Assembly (NCBI RefSeq): GCF_013393905.1
Contig: NZ_CP040272.1
Location: 3,224,001-3,288,000, forward strand
Direction of reading: 5' to 3'
Length of the DNA stretch: 64,000 bases
DNA from: Nostoc sp. C052
GTDB lineage: Bacteria; Cyanobacteriota; Cyanobacteriia; Cyanobacteriales; Nostocaceae
Shown: piece by piece, positions 45,497 through 54,620 of the stretch
Layout of the letters: every line of letters starts with the position of its first letter
How positions within the stretch are numbered: the first letter of the stretch is position 1
Program-made: the position numbers and the translations under genes
Notes under the pieces: generated by a model
Told to the model about the DNA's origin: nothing
Databases searched by the model: none
What the model saw: only the letters and a program-made list of their open reading frames with translations

Positions 45497-45655
45497 ATGG
45501 ATTTAGTTCGGATTCTGTGTGCCATTTTCCTGCCGCCTTTGGGAGTTTTTTTACAAGTAGGTTTTGGTATAGATTTTTGGATTAACATACTTTTGACGCT
45601 TTTTGGTTACATTCCTGGGATTATTCATGCAGTGTGGATAATTGCTAAAAAATAA
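45497..45655 (+). CDS. YqaE/Pmp3 family membrane peptide
   Basis: 52 residues with two membrane helices. The start MDLVRILCAIFLPPLGVFLQ and the later GYIPGIIHAVWIIAKK match the YqaE/Pmp3 (UPF0057) family, small proteins linked with salt and cold stress and membrane potential. AGGAGG eight bases before the ATG is an excellent ribosome site. The SUI1 gene ends 141 bases upstream. Confidence 0.9.
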   Translation: MDLVRILCAIFLPPLGVFLQVGFGIDFWINILLTLFGYIPGIIHAVWIIAKK

Positions 45656-45720
45656 TTCTTTGTAAAAGATAGGTTGAGTGTACCAATATTGGCGTTACTA
45701 ATTCTGAACAATGTTGGTGT

Positions 45721-45744
45721 AGAGGCAATTCATAAATTGCCTCT
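45721..45744. terminator. Hairpin downstream of the YqaE gene
   Basis: Ten-base arms AGAGGCAATT/AATTGCCTCT around a four-base loop, followed by ATAAAAAA. It begins 66 bases after the yqaE-like stop. The same GTAGAGGCAAT sequence forms part of the repeat at 3909. Confidence 0.5.
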
Positions 45745-45825
45745 ATAAAAAAGGTTATGAGATTAACTATTTTATAATTCAATACGCTTGGGTTAAGAGA
45801 ACTCCAAGAAATAAATTATCCAATA

Positions 45826-45856
45826 TTGTGGGGTGGGCGAGACGCCCACCCCACAA
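45826..45856. repeat. GGGTGGGCG perfect palindrome
   Basis: Fourteen-base perfect arms (TTGTGGGGTGGGCG and complement) with a three-base loop. It is preceded at 45780 by AATACGCTTGGGTTA, which also occurs at 15508, so the block belongs to a dispersed repeat. The rest of 45656-45970 is empty. Confidence 0.6.
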
Positions 45857-45970
45857 GAGTTAATTGAATATTAGTTACTACCCAATAAAATATAATATCT
45901 AAATAAAAGTTGTAAAAATAGTATTTATCAAGTTTCAAATTTAGGCTTTTTTGTGGCGGTAAATACTGAA

Positions 45971-46639
45971 TTAGCTCTCATTCTTTAACATCGCATACAG
46001 TCTGAACTCTAGAAGCAAGGGACAGATGTGCAATTGCCATTGTACAGTTGAGACATTCAAATCTTTGATTAACCCAGTACGTATATCTAGTACCCAGCCG
46101 TGAACCATAGGTGCTTTTCGCTGATGGAGTACCTGACGCATGATGGAAGTTTGGTAAAGATTTTTCACTTGCGCCACAACATTGATTTCCGCCAAACGAT
46201 TCAGACGTTCTTCTCTTGTTGGCAAGGCATCAATTTCTTCTTGTTTTTCTAAATACAGTTCCCGAATCGGATTTACCCAGTTATCAAGAATTCCGATGGT
46301 TCTTCCTTCTAAAGCAGCCTTAATTCCTCCACAATCATAGTGACCACAAACGATCACGTGTTCCACTTTCAGATGTAAAATTGCGTATTCTAAAACGGCT
46401 AAAAAGTTTATATCCGTTAGAGAAACTTGATTAGCAATATTACGATGTACAAATAATTCTCCTGGTTCTGTACGGGTAAAGCTTGTTAATGCCAGACGAC
46501 TATCAGAACACCCAATGTATAGAAAAGGTGGTGTTTGTCCGCTAGATAATTCTTCAAAGTAAGTTGGGTCTATAGCTAGTTTCTCGGCAACCCAAGCCTG
46601 ATTATTTCTGAAGAGTTCATCAATGCTGTTGTATTTCAT
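45971..46639 (-). CDS. Beta-class carbonic anhydrase
   Basis: 222 residues. The zinc ligands and catalytic dyad are complete: C44, D46 and R48 in CSDSR, H100 and C103 in CGHYDCG. The PGELFVHRNIANQV segment is typical. It interconverts carbon dioxide and bicarbonate. It has no carboxysomal C-terminal extension, so it is a separate enzyme, not the long CcaA form; the location is not evident from sequence. Confidence 0.92.
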   Translation of the reverse strand: MKYNSIDELFRNNQAWVAEKLAIDPTYFEELSSGQTPPFLYIGCSDSRLALTSFTRTEPGELFVHRNIANQVSLTDINFLAVLEYAILHLKVEHVIVCGHYDCGGIKAALEGRTIGILDNWVNPIRELYLEKQEEIDALPTREERLNRLAEINVVAQVKNLYQTSIMRQVLHQRKAPMVHGWVLDIRTGLIKDLNVSTVQWQLHICPLLLEFRLYAMLKNES

Positions 46640-46912
46640 CTTTCGTCAAATTCGAGAGAGAATCTCATCAATATTTTAACTGATCTACAGTTTTCTTTAA
46701 ATCAAGATGAACTTTTTCAGAGCTAAAATATTCTCAATATGACAATTGTTTTCTACAGCATTAATATTGTTTTTGTATAAATTGTCAAAAGCTATAGTGG
46801 TTATTGCTTGAGTGAGGTGGAATAAACCCACCTCACAATTGAGGAAGTGACTTTTTTTTAATTAAAAATTAAAAGTTAAAAATTAAAAGTTGAGATATTT
46901 AAGTTATCAACT
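46640..46912. other. Spacer with AATTAAA tandem tract
   Basis: A run of AATTAAAAGTTAAA-type units lies at about 46858-46890, the same short repeat as in the 109-bp element at 30596. Nothing else can be supported. Confidence 0.35.
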
Positions 46913-47164
46913 TCAATCGGGCGCAACAACTTTGTTATCGTGATGATGGTTGATTGACCAACGGTGATCAATAGTTACAGAGGAAAACTCGCAAATTTCT
47001 TCTAGTCGCTTTTGCTGTACAGCAGCTTTACGGAGAGTAATAATTAGCTGATTCACCTGATGCCGTAAATCTGGATTATCATTTACTGCTAACATAGTTT
47101 GTCTTTCTAAGAGTTGAAGTATAAGTTCGTAATGAATAGGTGAAGGTAGAGGGATTTGCTCCAT
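46913..47164 (-). CDS. DUF5340-like small protein
   Basis: About 83 residues. The N-terminal two-thirds is helical (MEQIPLPSPIHYELILQLLE, later HQVNQLIITLRKAAVQQKRLEE) and fits my recollection of the cyanobacterial DUF5340 family. The tail has histidines (INHHHDN) that could bind metal. Function unknown. I choose ATG 47164; an ATG at 47185 adds seven residues. Confidence 0.6.
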   Translation of the reverse strand: MEQIPLPSPIHYELILQLLERQTMLAVNDNPDLRHQVNQLIITLRKAAVQQKRLEEICEFSSVTIDHRWSINHHHDNKVVAPD

Positions 47165-47407
47165 GAAGTTAAATTTTGATTTCATATTTGGTATTTTTTA
47201 TCAGTCAGAGTTTGTCTCTTATTAATGAATTGTTACATAAGAAATAACTAGTTGTTTATGGCTTTAATTTGATTAGCAATGAAGATTTGGCAAAGATATT
47301 GATGATATTTAATGGCAAAGTGCTGCGTATCTACGCATAGTATGCCCAATTGCCAACTATTTTGTGCAGTTGCCCTGCGCCTTTTAGGGCAGGAAAGGTG
47401 TAACTTT

Positions 47408-48298
47408 TCAGAAATTCCTCGGTAATATCTGGGCGATCGCAGTGCCGGGATCTGGCTGTTTTACCAAAGATTCTCCAATGAGTACAGCGGATGCACCCGC
47501 TGTCAGCACCAAACTCAAATCATCTGGGTTGTGTAGTCCTGACTCGCTGACAACCAGGATGTTTTTCTCCTGCAATTGGCTACCCCTTGTAGCTAAAAGT
47601 TCACAAGTAGTTTGCAGATCAACAGAGAAATCTTCCAAATTGCGATTATTGATTCCTACCAAGGAGACTCCATCCAAGGCTAACACACGGTCAAGTTCTG
47701 CCAAGCTATGGACTTCAATCAAGGCTGCCATTTTCAGGTTGTTAGCAATTTTCAGGAAGTATTTCAAATCTTGATCGCTCAGGATAGCTGCAATCAACAA
47801 AATAGCGTCTGCACCCTGAACCCGCGCTAAGTATATCTGGTAAGCATAAATAATAAACTCTTTGCACAGTAGGGGCAAATCTACGGCAGCCCGAACTTTG
47901 GCTAAGTTGTCAAAGCTACCTTGAAAAAACTTGACATCTGTTAGCACCGAAAGACAACTAGCACCACCTTGTTGATAAGATTGGGCGATCGCTACTGGGT
48001 CAAAATCTGCCCGTAAAACGCCTTTGCTAGGTGAAGCTTTTTTAACTTCGGCAATCAATGCTGGTTTAGTCCTGCCTTGACGCAAAGCGGCGACAAAATC
48101 GCGGGTTGGCGGTGCAGTGAGTACCTGTTTCAGCAATTCTTGCAAAGGAACTTTTTCCCGCATTTGGTCATATTCTATTTCTTTCTGCCAGACAATTTCT
48201 TCCAAAATGTTGTTTGGCGCTGCATCAGGCACGGCAGCCTGATAACGTAACATGGACACAGCAATAGCTGGGTTAGGTGAACGACGACGGATTTGCAT
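47408..48298 (-). CDS. trpC: Indole-3-glycerol phosphate synthase
   Basis: 296 residues, a single-function TIM barrel. Conserved segments: PALIAEVKKASPSKGVLRADFDPVAIAQSY with the catalytic Lys, CLSVLTDVKFFQGS, LLCKEFIIYAYQIYLARVQGADAILLI with the second catalytic Lys and Glu region, GINNRNLEDFSVDL and VSESGL. It makes indole-3-glycerol phosphate for tryptophan. The N-terminal 50-residue extension (MQIRRRSPNPAIAVS and on) is the norm for cyanobacterial TrpC. It lies downstream of lpdA in the same orientation. Confidence 0.95.
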   Translation of the reverse strand: MQIRRRSPNPAIAVSMLRYQAAVPDAAPNNILEEIVWQKEIEYDQMREKVPLQELLKQVLTAPPTRDFVAALRQGRTKPALIAEVKKASPSKGVLRADFDPVAIAQSYQQGGASCLSVLTDVKFFQGSFDNLAKVRAAVDLPLLCKEFIIYAYQIYLARVQGADAILLIAAILSDQDLKYFLKIANNLKMAALIEVHSLAELDRVLALDGVSLVGINNRNLEDFSVDLQTTCELLATRGSQLQEKNILVVSESGLHNPDDLSLVLTAGASAVLIGESLVKQPDPGTAIAQILPRNF

Positions 48299-48300
48299 AA

Positions 48301-48389
48301 TTAGTCATTAGTTATTAGTCATTAGTCATTGGTCATTAGTCATTGATCGGTGGTCATTTGTCCTTGTTTATTGACAAAGGACAAATGAC
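48301..48389. repeat. TAGTCAT heptamers and GTCATTTGTCC hairpin
   Basis: Seven or so TAGTCAT-type units (48302-48350) are followed by an 11-base inverted repeat (48353-48363 and 48379-48389). The block lies between the lpdA stop and the trpC start, so it is part of any shared transcript and may be a processing site. Confidence 0.55.
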
Positions 48390-48402
48390 GGAGGACAAAT
48401 GA

Positions 48403-49827
48403 CTAAATGGCTCGTTTATAAGCTTCGTCTAAGACTTCCGAGAGTGTCGGGTGGGCGTGAACTAGATGTGCCAAGCTTTGGACAGATTGACGGTTGGCGA
48501 TCGCAGCTGACGCTTCATGAATTAAGTCTGAGGCGTGCAGTCCGAAAATGTGGACGCCCAAGACTTCTCCGGTGTCTTTGCGATATATGACTTTGGCAAT
48601 ACCGTCGGCTTCATTTTCTGCTAAAGCTTTGGAATTTCCTTTGAAATAACTCCTACTTGTGGCGATTTCAAACCCTTCGGCTTGTCCCAACTCCTTAGCT
48701 GCGGTTTCTGTTAAGCCCACATAGCTGACTTCTGGGTGGGTAAACGCCGCTGCGGGGATGCTGCGATAGTCTACTACTCTTTCCCTTCCAACTATATTTT
48801 CTACCGCAATGATGCCTTGAGCAGAAGCCGCATGTGCCAACATCATTTTCCCATTAGCATCGCCAATTGCCCACAAATGTGGCACGACTTCACCGGCTGA
48901 TAACACTGCCATGCGATCGTCTACTGGAATAAAATTCCGCCGATCAACTTCCACACCCACAGACTCTAAACCAAGATTTTTGGTGGCTGGGATGCGTCCA
49001 GTAGCTACTAAGCAAGCATCTACTTCGATGACATCTACATCTTCTTTGGTTTTGAAATCTGCTAACTCAATTACCACAGGTGAACCTGGGATAACTTTTT
49101 TGGCGTATATCCCAACTTTCGTTTCAATATCGCGGGGAGTAATTAGCACCCGTTCAGCAAGTTTGGCAATATCGCGGTCAAATCCTGGCATTAACTGATC
49201 TAGGGCTTCAATTAAGGTGATTTCGCAACCCAAAGCTGAGTAAATATCAGAAAATTCCAAGCCGATATAACCACTACCAATAATTGCCACCCAGTCTGGT
49301 AGCGACTCTAATTTGACACCTTGATCGCTGGTAAAGACAGTTTTGCCGTCTACTTCAATCCCTGGAGGTACAAAAGGAATTGAACCAGGTGAAAGAATGA
49401 TGTCTTTGGCTGTGATGGTTTTTTCACCGCCGTCTCCAGAAATCAAGACTTTTTGCGCCCCAGCGATTTTTCCCCAACCTCGGATGATATCGACTCCTAG
49501 ACGTTTGAGGCTGTTGGTTAAATCGCCTTGAATTTTTGAGACAAGATTGGTAGCATGATCGGCGATCGCTTGGCGATCGAATTCCACGCTACCAATTTGA
49601 ATTCCCAGTGACTTGAGGTGGTGGGCATTGCGTAACTCCCGCACACGTCCAGATGCAGCCAGCAGCGCTTTAGAAGGAATACAACCCCGATTAACACAGG
49701 TTCCTCCCATATCAGCAGCTTCAATAATTGCTGTTTTCAAACCACAACTTACGGCGTGTAAGGCTGCGCCATGTCCGCCTACACCAGCGCCGATAATTAC
49801 TAAATCGTAATCATATCCTTGACTCAC
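48403..49827 (-). CDS. lpdA: Dihydrolipoyl dehydrogenase
   Basis: 474 residues, a class I pyridine nucleotide-disulfide oxidoreductase. FAD motif IIGAGVGGHGAA, redox-active Cys44/Cys49 in GGTCVNRGCIPSK, NAD motif IGSGYIGLEFSD, and a C-terminal HAHPTLSEVL with the catalytic His-Glu pair. It reoxidises lipoamide in the pyruvate dehydrogenase complex and the glycine cleavage system. The start codon is GTG. Confidence 0.93.
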   Translation of the reverse strand: MSQGYDYDLVIIGAGVGGHGAALHAVSCGLKTAIIEAADMGGTCVNRGCIPSKALLAASGRVRELRNAHHLKSLGIQIGSVEFDRQAIADHATNLVSKIQGDLTNSLKRLGVDIIRGWGKIAGAQKVLISGDGGEKTITAKDIILSPGSIPFVPPGIEVDGKTVFTSDQGVKLESLPDWVAIIGSGYIGLEFSDIYSALGCEITLIEALDQLMPGFDRDIAKLAERVLITPRDIETKVGIYAKKVIPGSPVVIELADFKTKEDVDVIEVDACLVATGRIPATKNLGLESVGVEVDRRNFIPVDDRMAVLSAGEVVPHLWAIGDANGKMMLAHAASAQGIIAVENIVGRERVVDYRSIPAAAFTHPEVSYVGLTETAAKELGQAEGFEIATSRSYFKGNSKALAENEADGIAKVIYRKDTGEVLGVHIFGLHASDLIHEASAAIANRQSVQSLAHLVHAHPTLSEVLDEAYKRAI

Positions 49828-50249
49828 GTTAGTTTCCCCGTCTGCTTCGCCTATTTATTCTCAACTTGACCGACAATCAGCGCAATCCTTTTAACATTTA
49901 TCAGTTTTATCGCTGAATTCTAAATCCCTCACCTTACATTACCCTGACTGCTTACTGTTGACTGTTCACTGATTTCAGGTTCGGGTATTTCTCACTCAAA
50001 TTATGATTCACTCACTTCTGGCGAAAATATGGATATTTTCATTATATGGTTTGGTTTTCCCAGAAAAGCGACAATAAATTAGGTGAGTATTTGCAGGGTA
50101 ATGAAGCTGATTTCAGTTCTGAGCTAGTTAATGAATAGAAATTGAAGCCTCATCGAGAGTACCCATACTTTTTTTTCTTTACAGCGCGTTAGCCTAACAC
50201 TAAGCTGGATTTAGGATTGATCCAGAGGATTTACACAGGCGATCGCTCG
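49828..50249. other. Divergent promoter region of lpdA and the SWIM gene
   Basis: 422 bases without a gene. It must hold both promoters; a TATGGT at about 50044 and short A/T-rich tracts are visible, but I cannot fix a start site. No repeat of the dispersed classes is present. Confidence 0.35.
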
Positions 50250-52025
50250 ATGTCTATTCCCCAAATTAGTGAATTTACTATCCGCCGTCATGCCAACGCC
50301 AAATCTTTCCAACGGGGCGAGGCATATTATGAGGCTGGTGCTGTCAATACTGTTATCCAACGTGGTCATCTGCTTCAGGCGGATGTTGTCGGCACTGAAG
50401 CTAGACCTTATCATGTCAACCTGAGTTTCGATAGCAGTGGCTTAACTTCAGTAAAATGCACCTGTGCCTACGACTTGGAAGGGTGGTGCAAACACATTGT
50501 CGCGACGATGCTTGTCTGTGCGCGTAACTCAGAAAATATTGAGCAGCGCCCCACCCTAGAAGAACTACTAAATCGCATAGATTATATCCAAACTCAAAGG
50601 CTGCTGCAAGAGTTAGTCGCAGAATACTCACCATTAATTGAGGCGATTGACCGTCATGTAAGTTGGATGACGAATCCTGCTGACAACCAAACAAACATCA
50701 AACCTCTGCGCCGCAGGACTATTGATCCGACTCCCTTTCGGCGGCAAGTACGGCAGATTCTCAAGGATACCGTGCGCTACTTTGAGGAGGGATATGAAGA
50801 AGACCCGATTGGCGAAGATTTGCTGAGTGTGGTGCAAACTGCGGTAGATTTTAGCGAACGTGGAGAAGGTGAAAATGCGATCGCTATTTTGCAAGCGATT
50901 ACCTCTACCTGTGTGGAAAATTGGGATGATGTTGCCGAATATGGCGCTGAAAACGATGAAATTGTCGGGGAATTAAATAGTGCTTGGTGTGAAGCAATTC
51001 TCAGCACCCAACTTACCCCAGAAGAAAAAGTTGATATTCAAATTAATTTAGAAGCATGGCAAGATGATTGGAATGTTGACTTTGGCCTGATTATGGAGGC
51101 TTTACGCCAAGGTTGGGATTATCCACCATTGCTACAAGTTCTCCAAGGTAATATTACGGAAAGAGGAGCTTGGGAAGAAGATGTGCCAGATTATGCAGAT
51201 GATTTGGCATTAATTCGTCTAAAAATTCTCGAACGTCAAGAACGTTATCAAGAATACCTATATTTAGCAGAAGCGGAAGGGCAAACCCAGCAATATCTGA
51301 CCATGTTGGGGCGTTTAGGCAGGGTGGAAGAAGCGATTGACGCGGCTCAAACACAGATGAACTCAATGGAAGAGGCTTTTGCCCTAGCGAAAACACTCAG
51401 CATTCAAGGAGCATTACAGCAAGCACTAGATATAGCCCAAAGTGGGTTAAGTTTACCAGGTAATTGTCAGTACGAATTGGGAATTTGGACAAGTGATTTA
51501 GCTAGTGAGTTGGGTAATAGTGAAACTGCTTTATTTGCAATCAAGACAGCTTTTCAAGTCAAGCCCTCTTTTGTGGACTACCAAAAGATGGCAGAATTGG
51601 CTGGGGAAAACTGGGAAAGTGTCAAAACAGACCTGCTGAAAATTGTTCGGACTTATAGTGGTTGGGGAACAGAATCAGCCAAGCTGGACATATTCTTGCA
51701 TGAGGGGCTAATTGATGATGCAATTGCGATCGCTAGTGAACTTAGTTCTTATCATTCAGAGCTAATTCACCGAGTCATGGATGCTGCTATCCCTCATAAT
51801 CCTAGTTGGGTGATTGCTAATGCTCGTCTCCGTGCCGAAAAAATTATGGATGCAGGTAAAGCCGAATACTACTATTACGCGGTTGAATGGTTGAAAAAGG
51901 CGCGTAATGCCTACTTGGAATCTGGAAAGAAATCTGACTGGTTAAGCTATCGAGAAAAATTGATGCAAACCCATGCTCGTAAACGCAAATTGATGGGAAT
52001 GTTTAAGCAAAAAAGTATGGAATAA
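50250..52025 (+). CDS. SWIM zinc-finger protein
   Basis: About 591 residues. The SWIM motif CxCx7CxH is C70, C72, C80, H82 (KCTCAYDLEGWCKH), preceded by the usual N-terminal region (RGEAYYEAGAVNTV). The remainder is helical with TPR-like pairs (about 270-560: LIRLKILERQERYQEYLYLAE, MLGRLGRVEEAIDAAQ, EEAFALAKTLSIQGALQQALDIAQ). SWIM domains bind DNA or protein; in bacteria they occur with SNF2 helicases, but none is adjacent. The ATG at 50250 is chosen over 50217. A terminator follows. Confidence 0.85.
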   Translation: MSIPQISEFTIRRHANAKSFQRGEAYYEAGAVNTVIQRGHLLQADVVGTEARPYHVNLSFDSSGLTSVKCTCAYDLEGWCKHIVATMLVCARNSENIEQRPTLEELLNRIDYIQTQRLLQELVAEYSPLIEAIDRHVSWMTNPADNQTNIKPLRRRTIDPTPFRRQVRQILKDTVRYFEEGYEEDPIGEDLLSVVQTAVDFSERGEGENAIAILQAITSTCVENWDDVAEYGAENDEIVGELNSAWCEAILSTQLTPEEKVDIQINLEAWQDDWNVDFGLIMEALRQGWDYPPLLQVLQGNITERGAWEEDVPDYADDLALIRLKILERQERYQEYLYLAEAEGQTQQYLTMLGRLGRVEEAIDAAQTQMNSMEEAFALAKTLSIQGALQQALDIAQSGLSLPGNCQYELGIWTSDLASELGNSETALFAIKTAFQVKPSFVDYQKMAELAGENWESVKTDLLKIVRTYSGWGTESAKLDIFLHEGLIDDAIAIASELSSYHSELIHRVMDAAIPHNPSWVIANARLRAEKIMDAGKAEYYYYAVEWLKKARNAYLESGKKSDWLSYREKLMQTHARKRKLMGMFKQKSME

Positions 52026-52026
52026 A

Positions 52027-52055
52027 AAACTCCATCCCCTTGCAGGATGGAGTTT
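52027..52055 (+). terminator. Terminator after the SWIM gene
   Basis: Eleven-base perfect arms (AAACTCCATCC and complement) with a seven-base loop and three T residues, starting two bases past the stop codon. Confidence 0.7.
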
Positions 52056-52141
52056 CCCGTCGCTTTCAATGAAGTAAGATTCACATCTAAACCAGTCACC
52101 GTATAATTACATGGTTACTGACAAAAAAATAGCCCAGTGTG

Positions 52142-53926
52142 ATGATTGATAAATATCCCCAGAACCTTATAGTGTCTTGCTTACCGCTAAGTATGCTTCT
52201 GTTACTCGGCAGTATATATTCTAGTCCACTGAAAGCCCAGGCTATTGATACTACACAATTACCAACTAGTAATTTCATCCTGTCACAACAACTCCCACCA
52301 CCACAGGATGTCCAACCACCTGCACCTTCACCACTTCCTGCACCGGAATTGCCACAGCCACTTCCTCCACCAGCAGAACTATTTCCCCCATCTGCCCCAA
52401 CTCCCACACCAGAGGAACCAATTCCTGGCAATTTTCCTCAAACTATTGTTGTTGAACGGTTTGAAGTTGTTGGTAGCACAGTCTTCAGTGCCCAAGAGTT
52501 AGCTAAAGCCACTGCTGAATTTACCAAACGACCGATCTCGCTGACCGAAATATATCAAGCACGTTCTAAAATTACTGATTTATACGTCAAAAAAGGTTAC
52601 ATTACCTCTGGTGCATATATCCCACCCCAAACAATCCAATCTGGTGTTGTCAAAATTCAGGTGGTCGAAGGTAAATTAGAGGGTATCCAGGTAACTGGAA
52701 CTCGACGGTTGAATCCGAATTATATCCGCAGCCGACTAGCAATAGCGACATCACCGCCTCTGAATCGCCAGCGTCTATTAGAGGCACTGCAACTTTTGCA
52801 ACTTAATCCCTTGATTAAAAACGTGACTGCTGAACTCTCAGCAGGATCGCGGACAGGTGCTAGTCTCTTAGAAGTCAAGATCAGTGAGGCAAAAACCTTT
52901 AGTAGCCAAATAGTTCTTGATAATGGGCGATCGCCTAGTGTTGGCAGTTTCCGCCGCCGATTACAATTGAATGAAGCCAACTTATTGGGATTGGGAGATG
53001 CTTTAGGTGTAGCTTACACTAATACCGATGGTAGCAATTCCTTTGACGCCAGCTATACATTACCAGTCAATCCGAAGAACGGAACCATCAGCTTTAACTA
53101 TGGCACTACATCGAGTAATGTCATTGAACCTCCTTTCAACGTTTTAGATATCCAATCGTCTTCTCGCTATTACGAACTAACATTTCGCCAGCCCATAATT
53201 CAAACTCCTACGCAAGAATTCGCCTTGGGGTTGACAGCCTCACGACGGGAAAGTGAAGCCTCCTATGTGGAAATAGAGCGAATACCTTTCCCTGGTTTAG
53301 GCGCTGATAACCAGGGACGCACCAGGGTATCTGCGTTGCGATTTTTTCAAGAATGGACTTCTCGTAACAGCCGTGAAGTCATCGCCCTACGCTCTCAATT
53401 TAGCTTGGGTATCGATGTGTTAAATCCCACCATTAATCAAGAGGCTCCCGATGGCCGCTTTTTTGCTTGGCAAGGGCAAGGACAGTGGGCCCGCCTTTTA
53501 GCTCCTGAAACCTTACTATTACTTCGTTTAAATACACAACTTGCCTCGAGAACACTTTTGCCCTTAGAGCAATTTGGCTTAGGTGGACAGGATAGCATTC
53601 GAGGCTACCGTCAAGATTACCTGCTAACGGATAATGGCACTTTTGTTTCTGCGGAAGTTCAAGTACCGATTCTGCGTTTACCCCAGATAAATAGCACGTT
53701 ACAGGTTGTCCCCTTTGTGGATTTTGGTGTGGGCTGGAATAGTTCGGGCAGAGACAACCCTAATCCTAATACTTTAGCTGCTGTTGGTTTGGGGTTGCGT
53801 TGGTCACAGGGCGATCGCTTCACTGTTCGTCTTGATTGGGGTATTCCTTTAATATCTGTTAATTCAAATGACAGAACATTACAAGAAAACGGTCTGTATT
53901 TTAGTTTACTTTATAATCCTTTTTAA
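52142..53926 (+). CDS. TpsB/ShlB-type outer-membrane two-partner secretion transporter
   Basis: About 594 residues. A signal peptide (up to about 33) is followed by a Pro-rich linker (about 45-100), a POTRA-type domain (FEVVGSTVFSAQEL and YITSGAYIPPQTI through VVEGKLEGIQV), and a ShlB/FhaC beta-barrel (from about 250) ending in the short hydrophobic-aromatic C-terminus (YFSLLYNPF) recognised by the BAM machinery. The barrel loop motif LGGQDSIRGYRQD carries the RGY of TpsB/BamA proteins. It would export a large TpsA exoprotein, but none lies beside it, so its client is encoded elsewhere or lost. ATG 52142 is preferred to GTG 52139. Confidence 0.87.
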   Translation: MIDKYPQNLIVSCLPLSMLLLLGSIYSSPLKAQAIDTTQLPTSNFILSQQLPPPQDVQPPAPSPLPAPELPQPLPPPAELFPPSAPTPTPEEPIPGNFPQTIVVERFEVVGSTVFSAQELAKATAEFTKRPISLTEIYQARSKITDLYVKKGYITSGAYIPPQTIQSGVVKIQVVEGKLEGIQVTGTRRLNPNYIRSRLAIATSPPLNRQRLLEALQLLQLNPLIKNVTAELSAGSRTGASLLEVKISEAKTFSSQIVLDNGRSPSVGSFRRRLQLNEANLLGLGDALGVAYTNTDGSNSFDASYTLPVNPKNGTISFNYGTTSSNVIEPPFNVLDIQSSSRYYELTFRQPIIQTPTQEFALGLTASRRESEASYVEIERIPFPGLGADNQGRTRVSALRFFQEWTSRNSREVIALRSQFSLGIDVLNPTINQEAPDGRFFAWQGQGQWARLLAPETLLLLRLNTQLASRTLLPLEQFGLGGQDSIRGYRQDYLLTDNGTFVSAEVQVPILRLPQINSTLQVVPFVDFGVGWNSSGRDNPNPNTLAAVGLGLRWSQGDRFTVRLDWGIPLISVNSNDRTLQENGLYFSLLYNPF

Positions 53927-53933
53927 AATTTAG

Positions 53934-54095
53934 GGGTCAATTCTCTTGATCGCCTCAACGAGAAGCTTTGCTAATAAAGGGTTCCCGCCATTAAAGCAAC
54001 TTGTACAAGAAGGCAAAAGTAAAAAGAAAGAATGCTTATTTTGTGAGCTTTCTGGCTATTTTAAATAGGTGGTTTATTTACGCCGTGTTGTACTA
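53934..54095 (+). pseudogene. Transposase C-terminal remnant with element end
   Basis: An open frame (53934-54068) reads LLIASTRSFANKGFPPLKQ, then many Lys, then CLFCELSGYFK and TAG. Directly at the stop begins a 28-base segment (54068-54095, GGTGGTTTATTTACGCC and on to TACTA) identical to the right end of the 109-bp element at 30596-30704. A coding end running straight into a terminal repeat is the layout of an insertion sequence. I cannot name the family and the rest of the element is absent. Confidence 0.45.
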
Positions 54096-54346
54096 TCGTG
54101 CGATCATCCAAAGATCAGATGTTTCTATCTAATTCGCAAAATTCCGTGAGGCAGCACTATTTAACCGATTAAAAAATAAAAATCAGACATTTAAGACCCT
54201 TTGTTTTGAAATCTCCTGAGCTAGCTTTCCTCTTTAGCAGAAGCTAGACTAACAATTTTGAATGCGTGAATTTTGAATTATTAATCTGGGTATCCTAAGA
54301 AAGACAAGGTTGAATGATATAGACGAAGGGACAAAGTTTATAACTT
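54096..54346. other. Spacer, no gene supported
   Basis: A+T-rich sequence without a credible frame, part of the 694-base gap between the TpsB gene and the GGDEF/EAL gene. Confidence 0.35.
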
Positions 54347-54505
54347 ATGTATGAATGCAGAAATCAGCTAGAACTTCTACCGCAAAAACTGATTGAACAA
54401 TTAGCCATCTCATTCCAGAAGGTTAATTATGAAGGTAAAGGCTGGTTTGCACCCTCATATCAATTTTGGGATGCCTACGGCGGGCTACGCCTACACAGAC
54501 GATAA
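54347..54505 (+). CDS. Possible small protein, 52 residues
   Basis: A continuous frame MYECRNQLELLPQKLIEQLA and on to KGWFAPSYQFWDAYGG, whose last ten codons are dispersed-repeat sequence (GGCGGGCTACGCC). The amphipathic start (LPQKLIEQLAISFQKV) is protein-like, but there is no ribosome site. It may be a gene fragment truncated by the repeat. I do not recognise it. Confidence 0.3.
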   Translation: MYECRNQLELLPQKLIEQLAISFQKVNYEGKGWFAPSYQFWDAYGGLRLHRR

Positions 54506-54620
54506 GAACTTTTATTGAGAAAATTTTTCTAGAAGTGTAGCCTGAAAGCCTTAACTTCAAGAAGTAGTATTTTTCAGATTAAGACATAGAAATAAAGGTA
54601 TGAGGATTTGAGGAACAGCC

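Noticed and set aside
48301..48360. Possible CRISPR or iteron array
   Set aside because: Units are heptamers in irregular order; typical short tandem repeats.
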